Positions 17,410 through 24,302 of a stretch of 43,446 bases of DNA are shown in pieces. Under the pieces are notes generated by a model, which worked only from the letters and a program-made list of their open reading frames with translations, did no database searches and had not been told where the DNA came from. Made by a program: the position numbers and the translations under genes. The stretch's first letter is position 1. The number at the start of each line of letters is the position of its first letter. The stretch comes from JAVEVF01 sp034005175 (GTDB taxonomy: Bacteria > Actinomycetota > Coriobacteriia > Anaerosomatales > SLCP01): positions 1 to 43,446 of the forward strand of contig JAVEVF010000003.1 of assembly GCA_034005175.1 (NCBI GenBank), given 5' to 3'.

Positions 17410-17864
17410 CGGTCGCGAACCTCCTCGATCGTACGGATGACCTGCGAGCGGCGAAGGAGCGGCGGGGTGCCTTCGGTGGTGAGGAGCCTCTTTGGGTTCG
17501 GGTGGCGGGCAAGGGTAAGCCCGAGCAGCTCGGCGGTCTCGCGCTCGGGCAGCAGCGCCGAGGGGTACACGGTCCACACCGAGTTCAGCACGCCATCATA
17601 GGGCAGGACGCACTTCACGTAGAGATCCTCGTCCCGCGAAAAGGAGCGCAGGTGATACGTGACCTCGATGTCCTCGCCGGTATCAGTGCCGAGCATGTCC
17701 ACGAGCATGACGAAGTCGAGCGGCTCGGCCTTCAGGATGGCGAGTGCGGCGGGGGCTTCGCTAGCAGCGACACGAGCCACCACGCCAAGCGTCGTCTCCG
17801 TGACCTCGGCCCCTCCGGCTATGGCGCCAAGCGCGCTATTTACGACGGTCTTGTCGGGCAGCAT
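17406..17864 (-). CDS. nuoC: Complex I subunit C (30 kDa-type)
   Basis: 152 residues, a short NuoC. It supports the NuoD/NuoB core in the peripheral arm. It matches in VTYHLRSFSRDEDLYVKCVL, VWTVYPSALLPERETAELLG and HPNPKRLLTTEG. The usual acidic residue of the ERExxDxFG signature is Ala in ERETAELLG, a divergence worth noting. The ATG at 17862-17864 has AGGAG four bases upstream and lies 29 bases inside the end of nuoB. Identity rests on position and these motifs. Confidence 0.9.
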   Translation of the reverse strand: MLPDKTVVNSALGAIAGGAEVTETTLGVVARVAASEAPAALAILKAEPLDFVMLVDMLGTDTGEDIEVTYHLRSFSRDEDLYVKCVLPYDGVLNSVWTVYPSALLPERETAELLGLTLARHPNPKRLLTTEGTPPLLRRSQVIRTIEEVRDR

Positions 17865-18342
17865 TGCGCTCCTCAGCCTGTCGCTTGATCTTCTCTTGCA
17901 GCTGTATGAACCCGTACTGCACCGACTCAGGGCGCGGTGGACAACCCGGGATGTACACATCGACGGGCACGACCTTGTCCACGCCGAGCACGACGTTGGG
18001 ATACTCGCGGAATGGACCGCCCGCACTCGCGCACGCTCCCATCGCCACCACCCACTTGGGCTCGGGCATCTGGTCGTACAACAATCGCACCGTATCGGCC
18101 ATCTTCTTGTTGACGGTCCCTGCGACGATCATCACGTCCGCCTGCCGAGGAGAAGCACGAAAGAAGACGCCCATGCGGTCGAAGTCAAACCGCGGGCCGC
18201 TGGCGTGCATGAGCCCCTCGATGGCACAGCACGCGATGCCAAACGCCAGGTACCACAGCGAGTTGCGGCGCGCCCAGTCAAAGAGCTGCTCGCTTTTCAC
18301 GAACGCGATGGAATGCTCGCCTGTGAGACGGTCTAGCGCCAC
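17836..18342 (-). CDS. nuoB: Complex I subunit B, [4Fe-4S] cluster N2 subunit
   Basis: 168 residues. It binds cluster N2, which reduces the quinone. The ligands are Cys38-Cys39 in AFGIACCAIE, the Cys in VVAMGACASAGG and the Cys in YIPGCPPRPE. The preferred start is the GTG at 18340-18342, inside the last codons of nuoA, with GGAGG about 10 bases upstream. The frame is open far upstream to 18819, but that part is out of family. The C-terminal tail is basic and charged. Confidence 0.96.
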   Translation of the reverse strand: MALDRLTGEHSIAFVKSEQLFDWARRNSLWYLAFGIACCAIEGLMHASGPRFDFDRMGVFFRASPRQADVMIVAGTVNKKMADTVRLLYDQMPEPKWVVAMGACASAGGPFREYPNVVLGVDKVVPVDVYIPGCPPRPESVQYGFIQLQEKIKRQAEERNAARQDRRK

Positions 18343-18689
18343 TTGAGCGCCCCCTCCTTCCAGGCATACGCTAGGCCAAGGGCAAGGACGGCGACGAAGA
18401 CGAGCATCTCCAGCAGGACGAACAACCCCGTGCGGCTGAAGATGACCGCCCAGGGATACAAGAACACGGTCTCGATGTCGAAGACGACGAAGAGCAGCGC
18501 GTAGACGTAGTAGCCGATCCGGAACTGCACCCACGGCCTTCCGATGGGCTCGACGCCGCACTCGTAGATGCGACTCTTCTCGGCTGAGGGGAGCTGGTGG
18601 CTGAGCAGATTTGAGAGCGCGACGGTGACGGACACGAACGCCATTCCGAACAGGACGAAGGTGGCGAGTCTGACATAATCCGATGTCAT
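18333..18689 (-). CDS. nuoA: Complex I subunit A
   Basis: 118 residues and three membrane helices. Family marks are SRIYECGVEPIGRPWVQFRI and YALLFVVFDIETVFLYPWAV. It is the first gene of the operon nuoABCDHIJKLMN. The ATG at 18687-18689 gives the usual family start (MTSDYVRLATFVLFGMAF); the ribosome binding site is GC-rich and not strong. The open frame continues upstream to 19001, but that part overlaps the promoter and another gene. Ten bases of the end overlap nuoB. Confidence 0.96.
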   Translation of the reverse strand: MTSDYVRLATFVLFGMAFVSVTVALSNLLSHQLPSAEKSRIYECGVEPIGRPWVQFRIGYYVYALLFVVFDIETVFLYPWAVIFSRTGLFVLLEMLVFVAVLALGLAYAWKEGALKWR

Positions 18690-18809
18690 CCCGTGGCACC
18701 GCCCCCGTCTTTGTCCCGGCGCGCTGAGGTGGCGCGCTCTCATCCCATAGGATACGACAACGCCCGCTGGTCGAGGCGAATCCGACGGCCCGGGCGCACA
18801 TATCGCGAC

Positions 18810-18838
18810 AATGTAACACGCGCCCCGGGCGCGCTCAA
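18810..18838 (-). promoter_or_regulatory. Candidate nuo operon promoter with an internal palindrome
   Basis: On the minus strand TTGAGC (18833-18838) and TACATT (18810-18815) are spaced by exactly 17 bases. Each matches the consensus in four of six positions. The spacer contains a perfect inverted repeat, CGCGCCC-C-GGGCGCG (18819-18833), which would suit a dimeric regulator. The leader to nuoA would be about 115 bases. Pattern call only. Confidence 0.45.
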
Positions 18839-18867
18839 GGGCACCAGGGTTGGGAAGGACAGTGGCT

Positions 18868-19713
18868 TCAGTCCGTCGTGTTGCAGTCCGCCTCCTGTTG
18901 TGGTTGATTCTCAGCGGCCCGTCGGGCGGCCAAGGCTGCCCTCGCCTGGTCCACCCGAGCAGTGTCTGCTTCTGCTGCAGCAAGCACACGCCCGGCTTCA
19001 TCGAGTGCAGCTGTGTTCAAGCGAGCGCTTTCAAGTGAGCTGGTTGCTTGCGCGATCGCGTGTTCACGTGCGGCTTTGATGCTGTCGGCGTTGCGAGAAG
19101 CTGCGTTGATCTTCATGGCGAGTTCCCGCACCCTGGGCCCATCATCAGGCTTGCACTTGATGAGTGCGCCCCATCGAGAGCTTTCGACAAGCAGGTAAAG
19201 CTCTCTTGAGTCGTGCTGCGAACGCTTCTTCGCAATCGCGCCTACTACCGCACCTGGTGGCCCGAAGACCAAGCCACCCGTCACCACACGAGTGACAGTC
19301 GACCTTCGCGATTCATATATGCCACCTGTGGCGTCCACCGTAGCGATGACAGGCCCGTTTTCAAAGGCGGCTGATCCCGATGAAGTCTCGATACGGTTCT
19401 CATGGAGCTTGACCCATCCTGCCTGACCCGAGTACTTCGCAAGCTGGTTCGTCCCCATGTTGTAGGCGTGTTGCAGGCTGTGCTCCGCGATCTTGACACC
19501 CGAGTCGAACTGTCTCTGCGCTCCGGCCAGTGCACCTGCCACTTCTTTCACCCGCCGCTGATGCTCCTGCTCCGCCTCGAACACAGCTCGTTCCTCCGGC
19601 GTCATCGCAGCAATACGAGCCTTCTCCTTCCATCTGCCCCAGATGATGACCGCGATCACCACCACGACGAGTACGCTCAATGTGAGTGAATAGAATCCCC
19701 CTGAGTCCTGCAT
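18868..19713 (-). CDS. Single-pass membrane protein with coiled-coil ends, unknown function
   Basis: 281 residues, no family recognised. A single N-terminal membrane helix (about residues 9-25) is followed by charged helical sequence (EERAVFEAEQEHQRRVKEVA). Next comes a beta-containing middle with VDATGGIYESRRSTVTRV and a glycine-rich stretch, TGGLVFGPPGAVVGAIAKKR, then LYLLVESSRWGALIKCKPDD. The C-terminus is Ala/Glu/Arg-rich coiled coil. The start ATG follows GGGGTGAG at six bases. The middle part resembles short bacterial domains often annotated only as hypothetical. It lies between the nuo operon and a restriction-modification pair and reads like accessory DNA. Confidence 0.65.
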   Translation of the reverse strand: MQDSGGFYSLTLSVLVVVVIAVIIWGRWKEKARIAAMTPEERAVFEAEQEHQRRVKEVAGALAGAQRQFDSGVKIAEHSLQHAYNMGTNQLAKYSGQAGWVKLHENRIETSSGSAAFENGPVIATVDATGGIYESRRSTVTRVVTGGLVFGPPGAVVGAIAKKRSQHDSRELYLLVESSRWGALIKCKPDDGPRVRELAMKINAASRNADSIKAAREHAIAQATSSLESARLNTAALDEAGRVLAAAEADTARVDQARAALAARRAAENQPQQEADCNTTD

Positions 19714-19810
19714 TGCGGCTCACCCCCAGCTGGATGTTCATGGATGCCGCCACCATGAGCTGAGGGTCTGACACTGATGATTTCGGGCGGTGTGATATGA
19801 GACGCGATGG

Positions 19811-20095
19811 CTACTCGCAAATACTTGATACCGTCACCCCGAGAATGAGCACAGCACCGGGTATGAGGAGCAACAGGCAACCCGACTTGCCCCCGGCTTT
19901 CATGAGATCAGACACGCCGAATGTCGTACGGCGATAGATCCGATTGTTTATGGAACGCTTCGGGTTCTTGATGAACCCGAAGCCCCTCTTGCCATAGAAG
20001 GGGTTCGTAGCGCGTTTGATTGAGCGCTTGACTCGGCCAGTGGTGCGTGCCCTCAACGAACGTTTGATGCTCGGCTTACGAAGTCCGACTTTCAA
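19811..20095 (-). CDS. Small basic protein with C-terminal membrane helix, unknown function
   Basis: 94 residues from the preferred TTG start (20093-20095), which has GGGAGGGG just upstream. The frame is open to 20275, but that part is Arg/Trp/His-rich and not convincing. The product is very basic, with patterns LRKPSIKRSLRARTTGR, KRATNPFYGKRGFGFIKNP and NNRIYRRTTFGVSDLMKAGG, then a hydrophobic helix LLLLIPGAVLILGVTVSSIC at the C-terminus. Proteins with this KPSIK...NPFYGK...NPK...YxxTTFG pattern occur in many Gram-positive bacteria and, from memory, have no assigned function. It is transcribed away from the methyltransferase gene. Confidence 0.6.
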   Translation of the reverse strand: MKVGLRKPSIKRSLRARTTGRVKRSIKRATNPFYGKRGFGFIKNPKRSINNRIYRRTTFGVSDLMKAGGKSGCLLLLIPGAVLILGVTVSSICE

Positions 20096-20289
20096 TGCCC
20101 CTCCCGACTCTCGGTGCGAACCGCGCGGTCCCCGAGTCCATGATACGTGTCGAAGCGCACAACGCTGGCGACTTGACCGCGGCCACTCTGCAGGGAGAGG
20201 CGGCCAGCGGACACACTGCCTCACCATGTGGCACATTCCGTTTTGATGGTGGCAAGAAGCCAGTTCGAACCGCATCGTATGTTGCGCAG

Positions 20290-20317
20290 TTGTCAGAGCA
20301 TCGGTTCAGGCTATCCT
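20290..20317 (+). promoter_or_regulatory. Candidate promoter of the restriction-modification pair
   Basis: TTGTCA (20290-20295, five of six to consensus) and TATCCT (20312-20317, four of six) are spaced by 16 bases. They lie just before the ATG at 20331, giving a very short leader with GAGGTGAG as ribosome binding site. No C-protein gene or C-box-like repeat is visible. Confidence 0.55.
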
Positions 20318-20330
20318 GTGAGGTGAGAAC

Positions 20331-21959
20331 ATGGAGGCATTGTTGGAGCGAATTCAAGAGTACGGGGCGGTCTTCACGAAGCCATGGATGGTCGACTTCA
20401 TGCTCGATATCTGTGGCTACACACCCGACAAGGACCTCGCACGACTGGTCATTGTAGAACCTTCTTGCGGTGACGGATCCTTCCTTCTGCCCATCGTCGA
20501 ACGGCTATCTGAAGCCTGCCGGATGCGTGGCACCGACATCATGGATGCGCAAAGAGCGATTCGCGCCTTCGACCTGCAACCACAGCATGTCGCATCGTGC
20601 AGGTCATCGGTGATTCGGTGGCTCTCGGAAGATGGATGGCCCATCAGGACGGCAGCGATGCTGGCAGAGACCTGGGTCTCTTGTGACGATTACTTGCTGC
20701 GAGACCCGGAGCCTAATGCCGCTGACTTCGTGGTGGGTAACCCGCCGTACGTCAGAGCAAAGTCGATTCCTCGCAACCTGCGCTCAGCCTACGTAGAGCG
20801 GTGCACAGCGATGACGGATGGCAGTGACATCTACGTGGGCTTTTTCGAGGTTGGGCTTCGCGCTCTAAGACCAGGCGGAGTGCTGTGCTTCATCTGCGCA
20901 GACCGCTGGATGAGGAACACCTACGGGAAGCGCCTTCGGCAGTTGGTATCAGAGCACTGCAACATTCTGGCCGTCTACGAGATGCATGGCGTCGATGCGT
21001 TCACCGAAGAGGTGAGCGCCTACCCTGCGGTGACCCTGATTGGGCGTGGTCACCAGGGACCCGTGCGATACGCGGTCGCAAAGCCTACTTTCGGTGCTGA
21101 GGCCGCAACGCGCCTGGAGACTTGGGCGGGCAACGGTTCACAACCGACGCAGGATCTGGACTTCTCAGCGACTGTGCTCAGCAACTGGTTCAACACCGAT
21201 GACTACTGGCCAACCGGATCTCCTGCAAGAATCGCCCTGCTGCGCGAGTTAGAGAATCGACTGCCCTTGCTTGAGGAAACAGGAGCTCGGGTCGGGATTG
21301 GCATCGCGACAGGAGCCGACGATGTCTTTGTGACACGAGCCGACTCAATGGTGGAAGCTGAACGCTTGCTTCCTCTGGTCAGGACTGCAGACATCTCCGG
21401 TGGCCGCATCGTTTGGCAAGGTGCTCGACTGGTCAACCCTTGGGATGTGCGAGGTGCGCTCGTTCGACTGGAGGACCACCCCAGGCTAGCCAAGTACATG
21501 GCGGATCACTCTGTACGTCTGCGCAAGCGCCATGTGGCCAAGAAGGACGACATGGCTTGGTATCGCACGATTGACAAAGTGATCCCGGGTCTACTGGAAA
21601 CGCACAAGTTGCTGCTTCAGGACATGAAGATGACCATCGAGCCAGTCTTGGACACGGGCGAGTATTATCCGCATCACAACCTCTATTGGATCACGCCTGG
21701 TGGCTGGGATATCCGAGTTCTCGGCGGACTGCTACTGTCGCGAGTCGCTGAATTCTTCGTGTCGTCATATGCTGTCCGCATGAGGGGGGGCACATTGCGG
21801 TTTCAGGCTCAGTATCTGCGGAGGATTCGCGTGCCAGAGCCCGGGACAATCCCGGCGGGTGTCGCATCTTCGCTTGCGGCTGCGTTCGAAAATCGCGATG
21901 CTGATGCCGCCACGACTGCAGCAATGCACGCATATGGAATCGACGGCATTCCGGATTAG
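20331..21959 (+). CDS. Type II DNA adenine-N6 methyltransferase, PaeR7I/XhoI-like
   Basis: 542 residues, the size of M.PaeR7I-type enzymes. It methylates adenine at the recognition site and protects host DNA from the downstream nuclease. The SAM-binding motif I is VEPSCGDGSFL (residues 42-52) and the catalytic motif IV is NPPY (137-140), the Eco57I-class N6-adenine arrangement. DIYVGFFEVGLRALRPGG and VLCFICADRWMRNTYGKRL follow as motifs V-VI. The C-terminal 250 residues (NWFNTDDYWPTGSPARIALL onward) form the target recognition part. The start ATG has GAGGTGAG upstream. Predicted site CTCGAG is inferred from the partner nuclease. Base composition and codon use look less GC-biased than in the flanking operons, in line with transfer. 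Confidence 0.9.
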   Translation: MEALLERIQEYGAVFTKPWMVDFMLDICGYTPDKDLARLVIVEPSCGDGSFLLPIVERLSEACRMRGTDIMDAQRAIRAFDLQPQHVASCRSSVIRWLSEDGWPIRTAAMLAETWVSCDDYLLRDPEPNAADFVVGNPPYVRAKSIPRNLRSAYVERCTAMTDGSDIYVGFFEVGLRALRPGGVLCFICADRWMRNTYGKRLRQLVSEHCNILAVYEMHGVDAFTEEVSAYPAVTLIGRGHQGPVRYAVAKPTFGAEAATRLETWAGNGSQPTQDLDFSATVLSNWFNTDDYWPTGSPARIALLRELENRLPLLEETGARVGIGIATGADDVFVTRADSMVEAERLLPLVRTADISGGRIVWQGARLVNPWDVRGALVRLEDHPRLAKYMADHSVRLRKRHVAKKDDMAWYRTIDKVIPGLLETHKLLLQDMKMTIEPVLDTGEYYPHHNLYWITPGGWDIRVLGGLLLSRVAEFFVSSYAVRMRGGTLRFQAQYLRRIRVPEPGTIPAGVASSLAAAFENRDADAATTAAMHAYGIDGIPD

Positions 21960-21967
21960 GAGGCGCT

Positions 21968-22669
21968 TTGCCGACCCGAGATTACCGCACAGCAGTCGCA
22001 AACTGCTGGTCGCTCAGAGCGGATGCAGCGCAGAGAGCACGCAATCGAGGAAGCACTGATCCGGGACTGCGTGCAGGCGTCACCAGCGGAAAGCACCTGG
22101 ATCCGCTGGCTCGGCTTGTTGAACAGGTCCTCGTCGATGCGGGATTGCCGGAGTCGGCCATTCACAAGGACCGTGGAGTCGAGCTCCCTGGCTACTACCG
22201 ACCGGAGAAGAAGTGGGATGTCATAGCAGTCCACGAAGATGCCGTTGTCGTCGCTATCGAGTTCAAGTCAATTCTCGGTAGCTACGGTAACAATATGAAC
22301 AACCGAGTTGAAGAAGCGTTGGGCAACGCTACGGATCTCCTGGAAGCCGCCGAAAGAGGCCTGCTGGGTGTGAAACCACCGTGGTTGGGCTATGTGTTTC
22401 TCATGCAGGACGAACCGGCATCTCGATCGACGGTCAGGGTCCGTCAAACACATTTCAGCGTTGATCAGCAGTTCATCAACTCCTCCTACCAGGATCGCGC
22501 ACTGCTCATGTGCAGGCGGCTCGTGCTGAAGCGCCTATACAACGCGGCATGGTTTGTCACCGGCGACGGCGAAGGGTCTCCTGAGGGAATTCGGGAGCCC
22601 GCTCAAGATCTCTCGTGGAAGAGATTTGAGGCATCACTGCGCGGGCGGGTTGCCGAGTCTCTCGCCTGA
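21968..22669 (+). CDS. Type II restriction endonuclease, PaeR7I/XhoI family
   Basis: 233 residues, near the 246 or so of PaeR7I. It probably cuts unmethylated CTCGAG. Recognised features, recalled from PaeR7I/XhoI, are RAGVTSGKHLDPLARLV, LPGYYRPEKKWDVIAV, VVAIEFKSILGSYGNN, MNNRVEEALGNATDL and LLMCRRLVLKRLYNAAWFV. The PD-(D/E)xK nuclease core is Asp84 (KKWD) and Glu98-x-Lys100 (AIEFK). The TTG start at 21968 has AGGAGG four bases upstream, overlapping the methyltransferase stop, so translation is coupled. A TTG start may hold the nuclease low relative to the methylase. Specificity is inferred from family. Confidence 0.9.
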   Translation: MPTRDYRTAVANCWSLRADAAQRARNRGSTDPGLRAGVTSGKHLDPLARLVEQVLVDAGLPESAIHKDRGVELPGYYRPEKKWDVIAVHEDAVVVAIEFKSILGSYGNNMNNRVEEALGNATDLLEAAERGLLGVKPPWLGYVFLMQDEPASRSTVRVRQTHFSVDQQFINSSYQDRALLMCRRLVLKRLYNAAWFVTGDGEGSPEGIREPAQDLSWKRFEASLRGRVAESLA

Positions 22670-23074
22670 CTCCGAGCGGGATATCCATCTCAGTCGTGAG
22701 TCGGCCGCCACGAATGAGGTGTTCTTGTCGCGAGTCCGATTGAATGCGACGATTTCTCGCTCCGTGCTCGACTTGACGGTCGCCGCAGGGGCCTTCTTTG
22801 CCGAGCGCACGGTCGAAAGTGAGACGAAGCGACCTCGAGCTGGCTGCAAGATCCTAGAGGTTCCCTTCCTCGGCATACTCGAACTTGACAGCGAGTGATA
22901 GTTTAGCCGCGAGAGTGATGGGCACGAGCAACGAATTCGTAGGCTCTCATCAAAGACGCCAGGCCATGGTTACTCGATGAACAGAGGGGCGTTCGCTGTG
23001 AGCTCCCCACGACAAAGGCCCGCTCGGACGTATCCGGCGGGCCTTCCTCTCTGCGCTTCCGCAGGTGATCACTG
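22670..23074. other. 405-base gap with no convincing gene
   Basis: Between the nuclease gene and tRNA-Thr I see no supported coding region. Two short open frames (plus strand to 22898, minus strand 22634-22876) have no family pattern. The only clear structure is the hairpin at 23015-23045. One CTCGAG site lies at 22834-22839. Confidence 0.5.
23015..23045 (-). terminator. Terminator downstream of tRNA-Thr
   Basis: AAGGCCCGC (23015-23023) pairs with GCGGGCCTT (23037-23045), and the loop can pair further (CGGA with TCCG). On the minus strand the stem is followed by TTTGTC. It lies 30 bases beyond the tRNA 3' end, as expected for tRNA and ricT transcripts. Confidence 0.75.
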
Positions 23075-23150
23075 TGGAGCCGACGAGGGGACTCGAACCC
23101 CTGACCTACGCATTACGAGTGCGTTGCTCTGCCAGCTGAGCTACGTCGGC
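23075..23150 (-). tRNA. tRNA-Thr (anticodon CGT)
   Basis: 76 bases. The acceptor stem GCCGACG pairs with CGTCGGC, followed by T and an encoded CCA. The D-arm GCTC...GAGC, the anticodon stem ACGCA/TGCGT with loop CTCGTAA (anticodon CGT, reading ACG), and the T-arm with GTTCGAGTC are all in place. Its 5' end is 15 bases after the ricT stop on the same strand, so it may be cotranscribed or have a promoter inside ricT. Its 3' end points toward the restriction-modification block. Confidence 0.95.
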
Positions 23151-23165
23151 GCATATTCCGGGGTT

Positions 23166-24302
23166 TCACGTCCCGGTGCTGCCATCCTTCTTGGGCGTGG
23201 GGCGCCGACGTCTCCTACGACGCCCCGTCGAACCGCTGTTTGCCTGCTGCTCACCAGCCTGCTGCGGCTGTCCTCTTTGCGCGGCGGGTTGCGATCCCCC
23301 GCTCGTCTGCTGCTGTGTGCCGCCACCCTTGCTCTTGCGGCGCGGTCGGCGCTTCTCACCCGCTGGTGCATCCTTCTCGCTCTTCGTGCTCCCCGCCCCC
23401 GACTCGGTAAGCTCCGGAATGGGGCCGGAGAGCACGTTCGTCGCAGTAGCACCCGTCGCGGCCTCGAGCGCCTCAGCAGAAAGCCTGCATGGGCGCCCGC
23501 CAGCACTCGAACACTCCAACGCCTCCAGTGGTACGGTCACCGTTCCACCCTCGGCAAGACGGATGTCCACCGTCTCGCGTGGGGTGTTAAGCCCACTCAC
23601 CTTGCCCTCGCCAACAGGCGTCTCGATCCTGGCACCACGCTTGGGAGCACGAGACTTGTAGTCCTTGTAAGCATCGAACTCGTAGCGCAGACAGCACATG
23701 AGTCTTCCACAGAGCCCGCTGATTTTCAAGGGATTGAGCGGCAGGTCCTGCTCCTTTGCCATGCGGATGGAGACCGGCTGGAAATCGCCGGAGAACCGCA
23801 CGCAGCACAGCGGCTGACCACAGTGGCCGAGCCCGCCCACCATGCGCGCCTCGTCGCGCACTCCTACCTGGCGCATGTCGATACGGCTCTTGAAGCGCGA
23901 GGCAAGCTCACGGACAAGCTCGCGAAAGTCCACGCGCTCCTCAGCCACAAAATAGAAGACCACCTTGTCGCCGCCGAACAAGAACTCGACGTCGACAGGT
24001 TTCATGTCGAGCTTGTACTCCTCGATGAGCTGACGGTACACGCCCATGGCCTCGCGCTCTTTCTCGGCAAGCTCATCTGCGAGCGCAAGATCATCGGCGG
24101 TAGCGATGCGCTCGACGGGCTTGAGCGTGCCAGCCGATTCAGATGCGCTCACCTCGCCCGGCACATCAACCACCTGACCGAGTTCGGTGCCACGCTCTGT
24201 CTGCACAATCACCGACTGACCCGGGGCTGGCTCGGTGCCCGCCGGGTCGAAGAAGAGCACCTTGGGTGCGAATCGCAGTTTGACTCCCACTACCGTGGGC
24301 AC
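23166..24302 (-). CDS. ricT: PSP1-domain regulatory protein RicT (YaaT), with long basic tail
   Basis: 378 residues. The PSP1 domain fills about residues 1-270. Its Cys-rich core is visible as GHCGQPLCCVRFSGDF and SGLCGRLMCCLRYEF. In Bacillus, RicT works in the Y-complex that binds Fe-S and controls RNase Y-dependent mRNA maturation, biofilm formation and sporulation. The last 90 residues are a low-complexity Gln/Gly/Ser and Arg/Lys-rich tail (PRRKSKGGGTQQQTSGG and GRRRRRRRPTPKK) that may contact nucleic acid. The GTG at 24300-24302 has GGGAGG seven bases upstream and overlaps holB by 13 bases. The tmk-holB-ricT order is conserved in Gram-positive bacteria. Confidence 0.92.
   Translation of the reverse strand: MPTVVGVKLRFAPKVLFFDPAGTEPAPGQSVIVQTERGTELGQVVDVPGEVSASESAGTLKPVERIATADDLALADELAEKEREAMGVYRQLIEEYKLDMKPVDVEFLFGGDKVVFYFVAEERVDFRELVRELASRFKSRIDMRQVGVRDEARMVGGLGHCGQPLCCVRFSGDFQPVSIRMAKEQDLPLNPLKISGLCGRLMCCLRYEFDAYKDYKSRAPKRGARIETPVGEGKVSGLNTPRETVDIRLAEGGTVTVPLEALECSSAGGRPCRLSAEALEAATGATATNVLSGPIPELTESGAGSTKSEKDAPAGEKRRPRRKSKGGGTQQQTSGGSQPAAQRGQPQQAGEQQANSGSTGRRRRRRRPTPKKDGSTGT

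Noticed and set aside
16201..17577. Longer nuoD start with an Arg/Pro-rich extension
   Set aside because: The extension overlaps nuoC in another frame and is not family-like. The GTG overlapping the nuoC stop has a proper ribosome binding site.
18343..18819. Upstream extension of the nuoB frame
   Set aside because: It is the shadow of nuoA on the same strand, Arg-rich and without NuoB similarity.
20096..20275. N-terminal extension of the small basic protein
   Set aside because: The extra 60 residues are Arg/Trp/His-rich with no pattern, while a TTG with a strong ribosome binding site at 20095 begins the conserved part.
20250..20275. GTTCGAACC segment looking like a tRNA T-arm remnant
   Set aside because: The flanks do not pair into a T-stem and no acceptor or anticodon arm is near, so it is chance.
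20331..22669. Apparent absence of CTCGAG inside the restriction-modification genes
   Set aside because: I saw no CTCGAG here, while it is common elsewhere (for example 2428, 5478, 8291, 16285, 17038). However, the roughly one-per-2-kb rate outside means zero in 2.3 kb is not significant.
22634..22876. Minus-strand 80-residue open frame opposite the nuclease end
   Set aside because: No family features, weak start context and overlap with the nuclease gene. Kept only as a note for the gene-poor gap.
22554..22898. Plus-strand open frame running past the end of the nuclease gene
   Set aside because: It lies in another frame from the nuclease, starts inside it, has no ribosome binding site or family pattern, and its composition looks like out-of-frame translation.
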